Shown here: positions 1-7,082 of the stretch, piece after piece
Position numbering within the stretch: position 1 is the first letter of the stretch
Layout: each line of letters begins with the position of its first letter
Source: an uncultured Steroidobacter sp.
GTDB taxonomy: Bacteria > Pseudomonadota > Gammaproteobacteria > Steroidobacterales > Steroidobacteraceae
DNA: 16,381 bases
Direction of reading: 5' to 3'
NCBI GenBank assembly: GCA_946478975.1
Contig: CAMLEO010000147.1
Coordinates: 1 to 16,381, forward strand
Translations under genes and position numbers: made by a program
Notes under the pieces: generated by a model
Database searches by the model: none
The model's input: only the letters and a program-made list of their open reading frames with translations
Told to the model about the DNA's origin: nothing

Positions 1-166
1 GATGTCCGTGCACATGGGCGAAGTGATGGCCGATGTGATGAACGGCAACGTCGAGCGCAATCCCTGGCGCGAGCTGCAGTGGCCGGCGATTCCCGCCAAC
101 TTCGCCAAAGCCTGGTTCCTGCCGCTGGTAGGTGCGTACTACCGCGTGCAAGACATCCTGCACTGA
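1..166 (+). CDS. FAD-dependent oxidoreductase, DAO family (C-terminal fragment)
   Basis: The reading frame from base 2 is open to TGA at 164-166 and gives the last ~54 residues of a protein whose 5' part lies outside the window. The visible end includes a Met/Gly-rich helix (GEVMADVMNG) followed by an NPWRE segment and a tail containing WFLPLVGAYYRVQD. This resembles the C-terminus of glycine/D-amino-acid oxidase type flavoproteins, where a helix after the FAD-contacting Gly-rich loop is followed by a short Pro/aromatic tail; the Rossmann domain cannot be seen. The stop lies only 11 bases before the next gene, so it is very probably the upstream member of the transporter/oxidase operon. It would then be a second flavin amine oxidase besides the one at 7079-8248. 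Family assignment is from recall of the C-terminal pattern only; the substrate is unknown. Confidence 0.55.
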   Translation, partial: MSVHMGEVMADVMNGNVERNPWRELQWPAIPANFAKAWFLPLVGAYYRVQDILH

Positions 167-177
167 GTGCCCGTCGC

Positions 178-1740
178 ATGAGCGATCGAAACTCAACAGA
201 CATCCGGCGCCGCGAGGTGCTGCAAAGTTTGATCGCCGCCGGAATGTATGCATCGCTCGGCGGGACCGCTGCGCTTGCCAGTGCGACGCCGGCTGCCACA
301 CCTCGCCAGGGCGGCCGCATCCGAGTCGCGAGCCTGTCGAGCTCCACTGCCGATACGCTCGACCCTGCCAAGGGCGCGCTGTCGACGGACTACGTTCGTC
401 ACAACATGCTCTACAGCGGGCTGACGCAGTTCGATTCGAACTTGCGGCCGCTGCCGGCGCTGGCCGAAGAGGTTCATAGCGACGATCAGACGCTGTGGAC
501 GTTCAAGCTGCGTCGTGGCGTACAGTTTCACGACGGCAAACCGTTCACGGCAGCCGATGTCGTGTATTCGTTGAGCCGTCACAAAGATCCAGCGCTCGCT
601 TCGAAAGTAAAAGCGATCGCCGACCAGTTCGCCGACATCAGGGCCAGCGGGCCCAATGAAGTGCAGCTGCGTCTCACCGGGCCGAATGTGGATCTGCCGG
701 CGATGCTGGCGGTGTCGCATTTTCTGATCGTGAAGGACGGCACCACCGACTTTCGCACCGCCGTGGGCGCCGGGCCGTATCGACTGAAAGAGTTCAAAGC
801 GGGCGTGCGGACCGTGGTGAGCCGCAATCCCAATTACTGGAAGCCCGGCAGACCGTATGTGGACGAGATCGAGCTGATCGGCATTCCCGACGAAACCGCC
901 CGCGTCAATGCGCTGCTCTCGGGCGACGTGCACCTGATCATCGCCGTCAACCCGCGCTCGACCAAGCGCGTCAACGCCTCGCCGGGCCACACGGTGCTGG
1001 AAACAAAGTCCGGCCTGTACACCAACCTGATCATGCGCCAGGACCTGGCGCCGACGCGCGATCCGAACTTCGTGCTGGCGATGAAATATCTGTTCGATCG
1101 CGAGCTGATTCGTCGTGCGCTGTTCCGAGGCTACGGCACGATCGGTAACGATCATCCCATTCCTCCCGGTCATCGCTTCTACAACGCAGAGCTGCCGCAA
1201 CGGACTCATGATCCCGAGCGGGCCCGCTATCACTTGAAGAAGGCCGGACTGGTCGGCGTGCGAGTGCCGATGTATGCATCGCCTGCCGCCGAAGGCTCGG
1301 TCGACATGAGTTCGGTGCTGCAGGAAGAAGCAGCGAAGATCGGTTTGAAGCTGGCGGTGAACCGCGTGCCCGCCGACGGTTACTGGTCGAACCATTGGAT
1401 GAAACATCCGCTCGGCTTCGGCAACACCAATCCGCGCCCGACTGCCGACCTGGTATTCAGCTTGTTTTATTCGTCGACGGCGCCGTGGAACGAATCGGGC
1501 TGGAAGAACGAAAAGTTCGATCAGCTGCTGGTAGCCGCACGCGGCGAGGCGGACGAAGCCAAACGCAAGCAGCTGTACGGCGACATGCAGGAACTGGTAC
1601 ACAACAACTGCGGCGTCGCCATTCCGCTGTTCATCAGCAGCCTCGACGGCTACGACCGACGGTTGAAAGGCTACGGCTCGATTCCCATCGGCGGGCTGAT
1701 GGGCTATTCGTTCGCCGAATACGTGTGGCTCGACGCGTGA
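178..1740 (+). CDS. ABC transporter substrate-binding protein, family 5 (peptide/opine/nickel type), Tat-like signal
   Basis: This is a 520-residue periplasmic solute-binding protein of the SBP_bac_5 (DppA/OppA/NikA/CntA) family, the capture component of the importer encoded by the next three genes. The N-terminus has three arginines (R10-R12, in RRREVLQ), then a weakly hydrophobic stretch and an Ala-rich cleavage region near residues 31-40, which resembles a twin-arginine signal. The mature part starts with GGRIRVAS and carries the family hallmarks TLDPAKG, LYSGLTQFD, LPALAEEV, and a segment ending in GVQFHDGKPFTAADVVYSL. Length is normal for the family. ATG 178 is chosen because it sits just after the upstream stop and directly before the signal; the open frame reaches back to 79 but would overlap the upstream gene. 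No good Shine-Dalgarno is visible, which fits translational coupling. Ligand is not predictable; peptides, opines and metal-opine complexes are all carried by this family. Confidence 0.9.
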   Translation: MSDRNSTDIRRREVLQSLIAAGMYASLGGTAALASATPAATPRQGGRIRVASLSSSTADTLDPAKGALSTDYVRHNMLYSGLTQFDSNLRPLPALAEEVHSDDQTLWTFKLRRGVQFHDGKPFTAADVVYSLSRHKDPALASKVKAIADQFADIRASGPNEVQLRLTGPNVDLPAMLAVSHFLIVKDGTTDFRTAVGAGPYRLKEFKAGVRTVVSRNPNYWKPGRPYVDEIELIGIPDETARVNALLSGDVHLIIAVNPRSTKRVNASPGHTVLETKSGLYTNLIMRQDLAPTRDPNFVLAMKYLFDRELIRRALFRGYGTIGNDHPIPPGHRFYNAELPQRTHDPERARYHLKKAGLVGVRVPMYASPAAEGSVDMSSVLQEEAAKIGLKLAVNRVPADGYWSNHWMKHPLGFGNTNPRPTADLVFSLFYSSTAPWNESGWKNEKFDQLLVAARGEADEAKRKQLYGDMQELVHNNCGVAIPLFISSLDGYDRRLKGYGSIPIGGLMGYSFAEYVWLDA

Positions 1741-1744
1741 AGTC

Positions 1745-2698
1745 ATGAGCACGACACTCGCCCTCATCGCAAAACGAATCGGCGCCGCTGTATTGACGCT
1801 GCTGCTGGTCTCCATCGTCGTGTTCGGCATCTCTTCGCTGCTGCCGGGCGATGCCGCCGAGGAAGCGTTGGGACAGAGCGCAACACCCGAGGCGGTCGCA
1901 GCACTTCGAACGCAGCTGGGATTGGATCAACCGGCGCACATTCGTTACGGCCGCTGGCTGTTCGGCATGTTGACCGGCGATCCGGGCCAGTCGCTTGCCA
2001 ACAATCTGCCGGTGGCCGAGCTGATCAAAACACGCTTGCCGAAGTCGTTGCTGCTGGCTGGCGCGGCGGCGCTCGTCTCCGTGCCCTTCGCGCTGCTCAT
2101 CGGCATTCTGTCGGCAATGTTTCGTGGCTCGCGCGTGGATCGCACCCTGAGCCTGGTGACGTTGTCGATGGTCGCCGTGCCCGAATTTCTGTTCGCGACC
2201 ATCGCCGTGCTGATATTTGCCGTGCAGCTGCGCTGGCTGCCGGCACTCACGTTTACACCCGCCGACGCGTCGTTTGGCGAGTTTCTGCGCGCGTATGCCC
2301 TGCCCGTTCTGACCTTGACCTGCGTCATCGTTGCGCAGATGGCGCGCATGACGCGAGCGGCGGTCATCGATCAGCTCAGCCAGCCGTACGTGGAAATGGC
2401 GATCCTCAAAGGCGTGAGCCCGAGCCGCGTCGTGCTCTCGCATGCCCTGCCGAACGCCATCGGGCCGATCGCCAACGCCATTGCGTTGAGTCTTTCCTAT
2501 CTGCTCGGCGGCGCCATCATCGTCGAGACCATCTTCAATTACCCCGGCATCGCGAGTTTGATGGTCGATGCGGTGACCAGTCGCGACATGCCGCTGCTGC
2601 AGACCTGCGCGATGATCTTCTGTTGCGCCTATCTCGCGTTGGTGCTGATCGCCGACGTGTGTGCCATCGTTTCCAACCCGAAGCTGCGCCACCAATGA
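1745..2698 (+). CDS. ABC transporter permease, DppB type
   Basis: This 317-residue inner-membrane permease is the first of two channel subunits. It begins with a transmembrane helix (LTLLLVSIVVFGISSLLPGD, residues ~17-36), and the phrase ending in LLPGD followed by an LGLDQP segment is typical of DppB/OppB N-termini. The BPD_transp_1 domain covers roughly the second half. The cytoplasmic EAA-like loop that docks on the ATPase is visible as EMAILKGVSPSRVVLSHALP, followed by GGAIIVETIFNYPGIASLM, a strong DppB signature. It starts four bases after the binding-protein stop and its own stop overlaps the next start (ATGA), so stoichiometric co-translation with the second permease is expected. Length is close to the usual 306-340. 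I see no defects. Confidence 0.93.
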   Translation: MSTTLALIAKRIGAAVLTLLLVSIVVFGISSLLPGDAAEEALGQSATPEAVAALRTQLGLDQPAHIRYGRWLFGMLTGDPGQSLANNLPVAELIKTRLPKSLLLAGAAALVSVPFALLIGILSAMFRGSRVDRTLSLVTLSMVAVPEFLFATIAVLIFAVQLRWLPALTFTPADASFGEFLRAYALPVLTLTCVIVAQMARMTRAAVIDQLSQPYVEMAILKGVSPSRVVLSHALPNAIGPIANAIALSLSYLLGGAIIVETIFNYPGIASLMVDAVTSRDMPLLQTCAMIFCCAYLALVLIADVCAIVSNPKLRHQ

Positions 2699-3588
2699 GC
2701 TCCGCACCGTCACCCATCGATCAGGTGCAAGCCCCAACGCAACAGCCAGTGCGCAGCTTCGCGCTGCCCTACCGTTTGCCGCGCTCCATGACCATCTCAG
2801 GCCTGATCGGACTGACGCTCGTGGTTTTCTGGCTGCTGGTGGCGCTGGTCGGTCCATTGCTGGCACCGCACAGCGTCGGCAAGATTGTTTCTTACGAGGC
2901 GTTCGACTCGATCAGCACGCAATATTGGTTGGGCACCGATTACCTCGGGCGGGATATGTTGAGTCGCATCCTGTTCGGCGCGCGCTTCACAGTTGGCCTG
3001 GCGCTCGCGTCAGCTTTGCTTGCCAGCGTCTCGGGCACGGCGCTCGGCGTGTTCTCCGCGGTCAGCGGCCGCTGGGTCGATGAAACAATCAGCCGCCTGA
3101 TGGACGCACTCATCTGCATCCCCAGCAAGATCTTTGCTCTCGTGATGGTCGCGGCGTTCGGGTCGTCACTGCCGTTGCTGCTGCTCACAGCCGGGCTGAG
3201 TTATTTGCCCGGCGCGTTTCGTATCGCCCGCTCGCTCGCGGTGAATCTGAATACGATGGATTACGTGCAAGTGGCGCGGGCACGCGGCGAAGGTCGGCTG
3301 TATCTCACCTGGGTGGAGATCCTGCCGAACATGATTCATCCGATGCTGGCCGATTTCGGTTTGCGTTTCGTGTTCGTGGTGCTGTTGCTCAGCGGCTTGA
3401 GCTTCCTCGGCCTCGGCGTGCAACCGCCCGATGCCGATCTCGGCTCGCTGGTGCGCGAGAACATCTCCGGCCTGCCCGAAGGCGCACCGGCGGTGATCGC
3501 GCCGGCACTGGCCATCGCTACGTTGACCATCGGCGTCAACTTGCTCATCGACAGCCTGCCGCGCAAAGGCCGGCGCACGGGGGCATGA
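2695..3588 (+). CDS. ABC transporter permease, DppC type
   Basis: This 297-residue second channel subunit pairs with the upstream permease. A variable cytoplasmic N-terminus of about 35 residues precedes the first helix (SGLIGLTLVVFWLLVALVGP). The DppC signatures follow: YWLGTDYLGRDMLSRILFGA, the EAA loop around VARARGEGRLYLTWVEILPN, and LSFLGLGVQPPDADLGSLV near the C-terminus. ATG 2695 is chosen because it overlaps the upstream TGA as ATGA. An open frame extends to 2623, but that would bury 75 bases in the upstream gene and add a non-family N-terminus. The stop is followed after one base by the ATPase start. Confidence 0.93.
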   Translation: MSSAPSPIDQVQAPTQQPVRSFALPYRLPRSMTISGLIGLTLVVFWLLVALVGPLLAPHSVGKIVSYEAFDSISTQYWLGTDYLGRDMLSRILFGARFTVGLALASALLASVSGTALGVFSAVSGRWVDETISRLMDALICIPSKIFALVMVAAFGSSLPLLLLTAGLSYLPGAFRIARSLAVNLNTMDYVQVARARGEGRLYLTWVEILPNMIHPMLADFGLRFVFVVLLLSGLSFLGLGVQPPDADLGSLVRENISGLPEGAPAVIAPALAIATLTIGVNLLIDSLPRKGRRTGA

Positions 3589-3589
3589 G

Positions 3590-5416
3590 ATGAGCGACTT
3601 GGTGCAGGTCACAGGATTGAACGTCGTGGTCCGCGACCCAGCGGGGGGCGAAATCCCCATCGTCAGGAATGTTTCTTTCTCCATCGCCCGCGGCGAAGTG
3701 CTCGCGTTGATCGGCGAATCGGGCTCGGGCAAAACCACGATTGCACTGTCGCTGATGGGCCACGCGCGCAGTGGCTGTCACATTCACAGCGGCACCATTC
3801 GTGTCGACGATGTGGACGTGTTGTCGCTGTCGGCGAGCGAGCTGCCGAAGATACGCGGCAGCAAAGTAGCCTACATCGCGCAGAGCGCCGCCGCTTCGTT
3901 CAATCCGTCGCGCACGATCATGCACCAGATTACCGAGAGCGCTTTGACTCACGGTCTGATGTCACGAGCAGAGGCGGAGCGCAAAGCCGTGGAGCTGTTT
4001 CGTTCCCTCGCGCTGCCGGACCCGGAGCACATCGGCAGCCGTTATCCGCACCAGGTGTCGGGCGGCCAGCTGCAACGACTGATGGCGGCGATGGCGTTGA
4101 TCACCGATCCGGCGCTGGTCATTCTCGACGAACCGACGACCGCGCTCGATGTGACGACGCAGATTGAAGTCCTCCGTGCCTTCAAAAAGATCGTGCGCGA
4201 GCGCGGCACCACGGCTGTCTATGTTTCGCACGACCTCGCCGTCGTCGCTCAGATGGCGGATCGCATCGTGGTGCTGAATCGTGGCGAGATTCGCGAGACC
4301 GGCACGACCGAGCAGATCATCGAAGCGCCGGCCGATGCGTACACCAAGGAGCTCATGGCGGCCGCTCACCCCACGCCGCACTTGCTGACTGCGACGGCAC
4401 TGGATCCCGCTCCGCCGTTATTAGAGATCCGCAATCTCGCCGCCGGTTACGGCGCGATCGACAAGAACGGCGTTCCCGCAAACCTGATCTTGAACGACAT
4501 CTCGTTGAGCATCGAGCGCGGCGCGAGTTTGGGCGTGATCGGAGAATCCGGCTCCGGCAAATCGACACTGGCACGGGCGATTGCCGGCCTGATCAAGCCG
4601 ACGAGCGGTTCGATCTCGTTCAACGGCGCGCCGTTGCCGACGGAGCTGCAGGAACGCACTCGCGATCAGTTCCGCCGCATCCAGATCGTGTTCCAGAATG
4701 CCGATACGGCGATGAACCCGAGCCACACCATTCATCGCATTCTGGCGCGGCCGCTGGAGTTTTATCACGGCATGCGGGGCGCGCCACGCGACCGCCGGAT
4801 CGCGCAGCTGCTCGATCAAGTGCGCCTGCCCGCTGATATCGCATCTCGACGCAGCAGCGAACTGTCGGGCGGACAGAAACAACGCATCAACCTGGCCCGT
4901 GCGCTGGCCGCCCAGCCGGACCTCATCCTGTGCGATGAAATCACGTCCGCGCTGGACACCGTGGTCGGCGCGGCGATTCTCGAACTGATGGCGGAGCTGC
5001 GTCGCGAGCTGAACATTTCTTATCTGTTCATCAGCCACAGCATCTCCACGGTGCGTGCCGTGTGCGATGACATCGTCGTGCTTTACGCCGGGCGCAAGGT
5101 GGAATCGGGCGCAACCGAATCGCTGCTGGCGCCGCCGTTTCATCCCTACACCGACCTGCTCATTTCCTCGGTACCGGAACTGCGTCGCGGCTGGCTCGAA
5201 GAAACAATCCAGCGTCCGGGGCTGCCCGCGATCGCATCGGACACGCGCAACTCGCCTGAGCTGTGCAAGTTCCTGCAGCGCTGCCCGGCGCGCATCGACG
5301 GCGTCTGCAACGTGCGGGCTCCGACCAACCGTGTGATTCGTGGTGACAAGCAGATCCTTTGTCACCATGACGCCGCTGAACTAGAACGTTTGCTGACGCG
5401 AGAGGAGCTTGTTTGA
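3590..5416 (+). CDS. Fused double ABC ATPase (DppD-DppF type) of the importer
   Basis: This 608-residue cytoplasmic protein carries both nucleotide-binding domains on one chain and powers the importer. Domain 1 has Walker A GESGSGKTT (residues 42-50), signature VSGGQ (156-160), Walker B LVILDE (176-181) and switch His214. Domain 2 has Walker A GESGSGKST (318-326), signature LSGGQ (425-429), Walker B LILCDE (445-450, with an uncommon Cys before the Asp) and switch His483. All catalytic residues appear intact in both. Only the second half carries the OppD/DppD-type C-terminal four-cysteine element: Cys559, Cys565, Cys573 and Cys591, spaced C-x5-C-x7-C-x17-C, ending in ILCHH. In separate DppD/DppF pairs this element usually follows each domain. 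The gene starts one base after the permease stop and ends overlapping the next start (TGATG), tying transporter expression to the oxidase genes. Confidence 0.94.
   Translation: MSDLVQVTGLNVVVRDPAGGEIPIVRNVSFSIARGEVLALIGESGSGKTTIALSLMGHARSGCHIHSGTIRVDDVDVLSLSASELPKIRGSKVAYIAQSAAASFNPSRTIMHQITESALTHGLMSRAEAERKAVELFRSLALPDPEHIGSRYPHQVSGGQLQRLMAAMALITDPALVILDEPTTALDVTTQIEVLRAFKKIVRERGTTAVYVSHDLAVVAQMADRIVVLNRGEIRETGTTEQIIEAPADAYTKELMAAAHPTPHLLTATALDPAPPLLEIRNLAAGYGAIDKNGVPANLILNDISLSIERGASLGVIGESGSGKSTLARAIAGLIKPTSGSISFNGAPLPTELQERTRDQFRRIQIVFQNADTAMNPSHTIHRILARPLEFYHGMRGAPRDRRIAQLLDQVRLPADIASRRSSELSGGQKQRINLARALAAQPDLILCDEITSALDTVVGAAILELMAELRRELNISYLFISHSISTVRAVCDDIVVLYAGRKVESGATESLLAPPFHPYTDLLISSVPELRRGWLEETIQRPGLPAIASDTRNSPELCKFLQRCPARIDGVCNVRAPTNRVIRGDKQILCHHDAAELERLLTREELV
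5402..5407 (+). promoter_or_regulatory. Ribosome binding site for the small [2Fe-2S] subunit
   Basis: GAGGAG lies eight bases before ATG 5416, inside the end of the ATPase gene. It supports ATG 5416 over the in-frame TTG at 5413 as the start of the small ferredoxin-like protein. Confidence 0.6.
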
Positions 5417-5721
5417 TGACCGCGCGCTTCGTCCGCCTGGCTGAAACTGCACGCCCGCCTATCGTGCTGGAAATCGATGGCGATGCTGTCCAGGCGCTGC
5501 AGGGAGACACGCTGCTGGTGGCGATTCTTTGCCAGCGCGGCCGCGCACGCGTCTCCGAATTCGGCGACGGCAATCGTGCTGGCTTTTGTTTGATGGGCGC
5601 CTGCCAGGATTGTTGGGTATGGACGGCCGAAGGGACGCGAGTGCGCGCGTGCTCGACCCTGGCGAGCGATGGCATGAAAATCGTGACACGAGAGCCGCAA
5701 AATCCATGGTCCCACGCATAG
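5416..5721 (+). CDS. (2Fe-2S)-binding protein, small subunit of an HcnABC/opine-oxidase-type amine dehydrogenase
   Basis: This is a 101-residue ferredoxin-fold protein (Fer2_4 type), probably the electron-transfer subunit alpha/A of a three-subunit flavoenzyme. The plant-type [2Fe-2S] ligands are visible as Cys58, Cys63, Cys66 and Cys79 (C-x4-C-x2-C-x12-C) in the stretch FCLMGACQDCWVW to RACST. HcnA and opine-oxidase small subunits have the same size and the same GxCxxC pattern. It lacks any signal or membrane segment, so it should be cytoplasmic. The start overlaps the ATPase stop as TGATG, and its own 3' end overlaps the next gene by 16 bases. The neighbouring large FAD/BFD subunit and DAO subunit make the assignment to a heterotrimer firm. 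Whether the substrate is an opine, D-hydroxyproline, glycine or another secondary amine cannot be read from this subunit. Confidence 0.88.
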   Translation: MTARFVRLAETARPPIVLEIDGDAVQALQGDTLLVAILCQRGRARVSEFGDGNRAGFCLMGACQDCWVWTAEGTRVRACSTLASDGMKIVTREPQNPWSHA

Positions 5722-7082
5722 TCATCGTTGGCGCCGGGCCCGCCGGCGTGCGTTGCGCAGAAGCGCTCGTGGCTGCAGGGCTGCGTCCGACGCTGGTCGA
5801 TGAGAATCGTCGTGACGGCGGCCAGATCTATCGGCGCCAGCCGGACAACTTCACGCGCTCGTATGAAACGTTGTACGGGACCGAAGCGCCCCGAGCCGCG
5901 GCATTACACAGGACGTTCGACCGACTGCGCGAACAGATCGATTATCTGCCCGAGACGCTGGTGTGGAATGTCTCGGATCGTCACGTCTACCTGGCGAGCG
6001 GCACACGACAGCGCTCGCTCGCATTCGACGCGTTGATCCTATGCACTGGCGCCGCCGATCGACTGATGCCATTGAAAGGTTGGAACTTCGCCGGCGCGTA
6101 CAGCCTCGGCGGCGCGCAAGTCGCACTGAAGTCACAAGCGTGCGCGATCGGGCGGCAGATTGTTTTCGCCGGCACCGGTGCGCTGCTCTATCTCGTCGCC
6201 GCTCAGTATGTGAAAGCCGGCGCTCGCGTTGAGGCGGTTCTCGATACATCGCCGCGATCCAAACGTGTGTCGGCGCTTGCCAAGCTGCTGTCCCAGCCCT
6301 CGGTGCTCTACAAAGGTGTGGCGCTGGAACTGGCGCTGCGTCGGGCCGGTGTTTCTATACATACAGGTGTGGAGTTGCTCGAGATCGCGGGCTCGGCCGA
6401 AGCGGGCGTGCAAAACATCGCCTTCCGCGACTCGAACGGTCGCGAGCGCCGGATCGAATGTGACGCCGTCGGCCTCGGTTATCATCTCCGCCCGGAAACA
6501 CAGCTCGCCGATCTCGCGCGCTGCGAGTTCCGCTTCGATGGATCAACGCGGCAATGGCTGCCGAAGCTCGACACTGACGGACGCACATCCGCGCGCGGCG
6601 TGTACATCGCCGGCGATGGAGCTCGCGTGCTCGGTGCGAACGCCGCTGAAGCCAGCGGCAAACTCGCGGCACTGGCGGTGCTGAAAGATCTTGGCTTCCC
6701 GACTGCGTGGGAAGCGTTCGACGAGCAGCGGCGCGCGCTGAAAACATTCGAGCGTTTCGCGCAGGGCCTCGCCGAAGCATTTCCCTGGCCGTCACATCAG
6801 GCCGCACGAATACCCAACGATGCGATCGTTTGCCGCTGCGAATCGATTACCGCAGGCGACCTGCGAGGCGTGATCGAGCGGACCGGCGCGCGCGAAGCGA
6901 ATCGCGCCAAAGCGTTCAGCCGCGTCGGCATGGGCCGGTGCCAAGGTCGATACTGCGGACACGCCGCAGCTGAAATCATTTCTCATGCTGCAGCTGTGCC
7001 CATCGAAGAAGCGGGCCGCCTGCGCGGGCAGGCTCCTGTCAAGCCGCTGCCCATCGCACTGACCGAGGAAGAAGAGCAGTGA
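5706..7082 (+). CDS. FAD/NAD(P)-binding oxidoreductase with C-terminal BFD-like [2Fe-2S] domain (HcnB/OoxA-like)
   Basis: This 458-residue protein has two dinucleotide-binding folds of the pyridine-nucleotide-disulfide oxidoreductase type. The FAD motif GAGPAG is at residues 9-14, the ALILCTGAADR segment at 109-119, a second GxG (AGTGA, 155-159) begins the inner Rossmann domain, and GVYIAGDGA at 298-306 is the second FAD contact. The C-terminal ~85 residues hold a BFD-like cluster site, CRC at 376-378 and RCQGRYC at 411-417, giving C-x-C-x33-C-x4-C. This combination is diagnostic of HcnB, opine oxidase subunit A and the matching D-hydroxyproline dehydrogenase subunit. In such complexes this subunit relays electrons from the DAO subunit. 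The open frame runs back to 5529, but ATG 5706 places the Rossmann motif at the normal distance from the N-terminus. It overlaps the upstream gene by 16 bases and the downstream GTG start by four. Confidence 0.9.
   Translation: MVPRIVIVGAGPAGVRCAEALVAAGLRPTLVDENRRDGGQIYRRQPDNFTRSYETLYGTEAPRAAALHRTFDRLREQIDYLPETLVWNVSDRHVYLASGTRQRSLAFDALILCTGAADRLMPLKGWNFAGAYSLGGAQVALKSQACAIGRQIVFAGTGALLYLVAAQYVKAGARVEAVLDTSPRSKRVSALAKLLSQPSVLYKGVALELALRRAGVSIHTGVELLEIAGSAEAGVQNIAFRDSNGRERRIECDAVGLGYHLRPETQLADLARCEFRFDGSTRQWLPKLDTDGRTSARGVYIAGDGARVLGANAAEASGKLAALAVLKDLGFPTAWEAFDEQRRALKTFERFAQGLAEAFPWPSHQAARIPNDAIVCRCESITAGDLRGVIERTGAREANRAKAFSRVGMGRCQGRYCGHAAAEIISHAAAVPIEEAGRLRGQAPVKPLPIALTEEEEQ

Noticed and set aside
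193..1830. Long open frame of 545 codons on the minus strand
   Set aside because: It is antisense to the binding-protein gene. The translation is rich in Arg/His/Gln with no domain logic, a normal shadow in GC-rich DNA.
1634..2866. 410-codon minus-strand open frame across the permease genes
   Set aside because: The translation is low-complexity, Arg/Gln/His-rich shadow sequence opposite two clear permeases.
4421..5368. 315-codon minus-strand open frame
   Set aside because: It lies opposite the second ATPase domain, whose Walker and signature motifs are intact on the plus strand.
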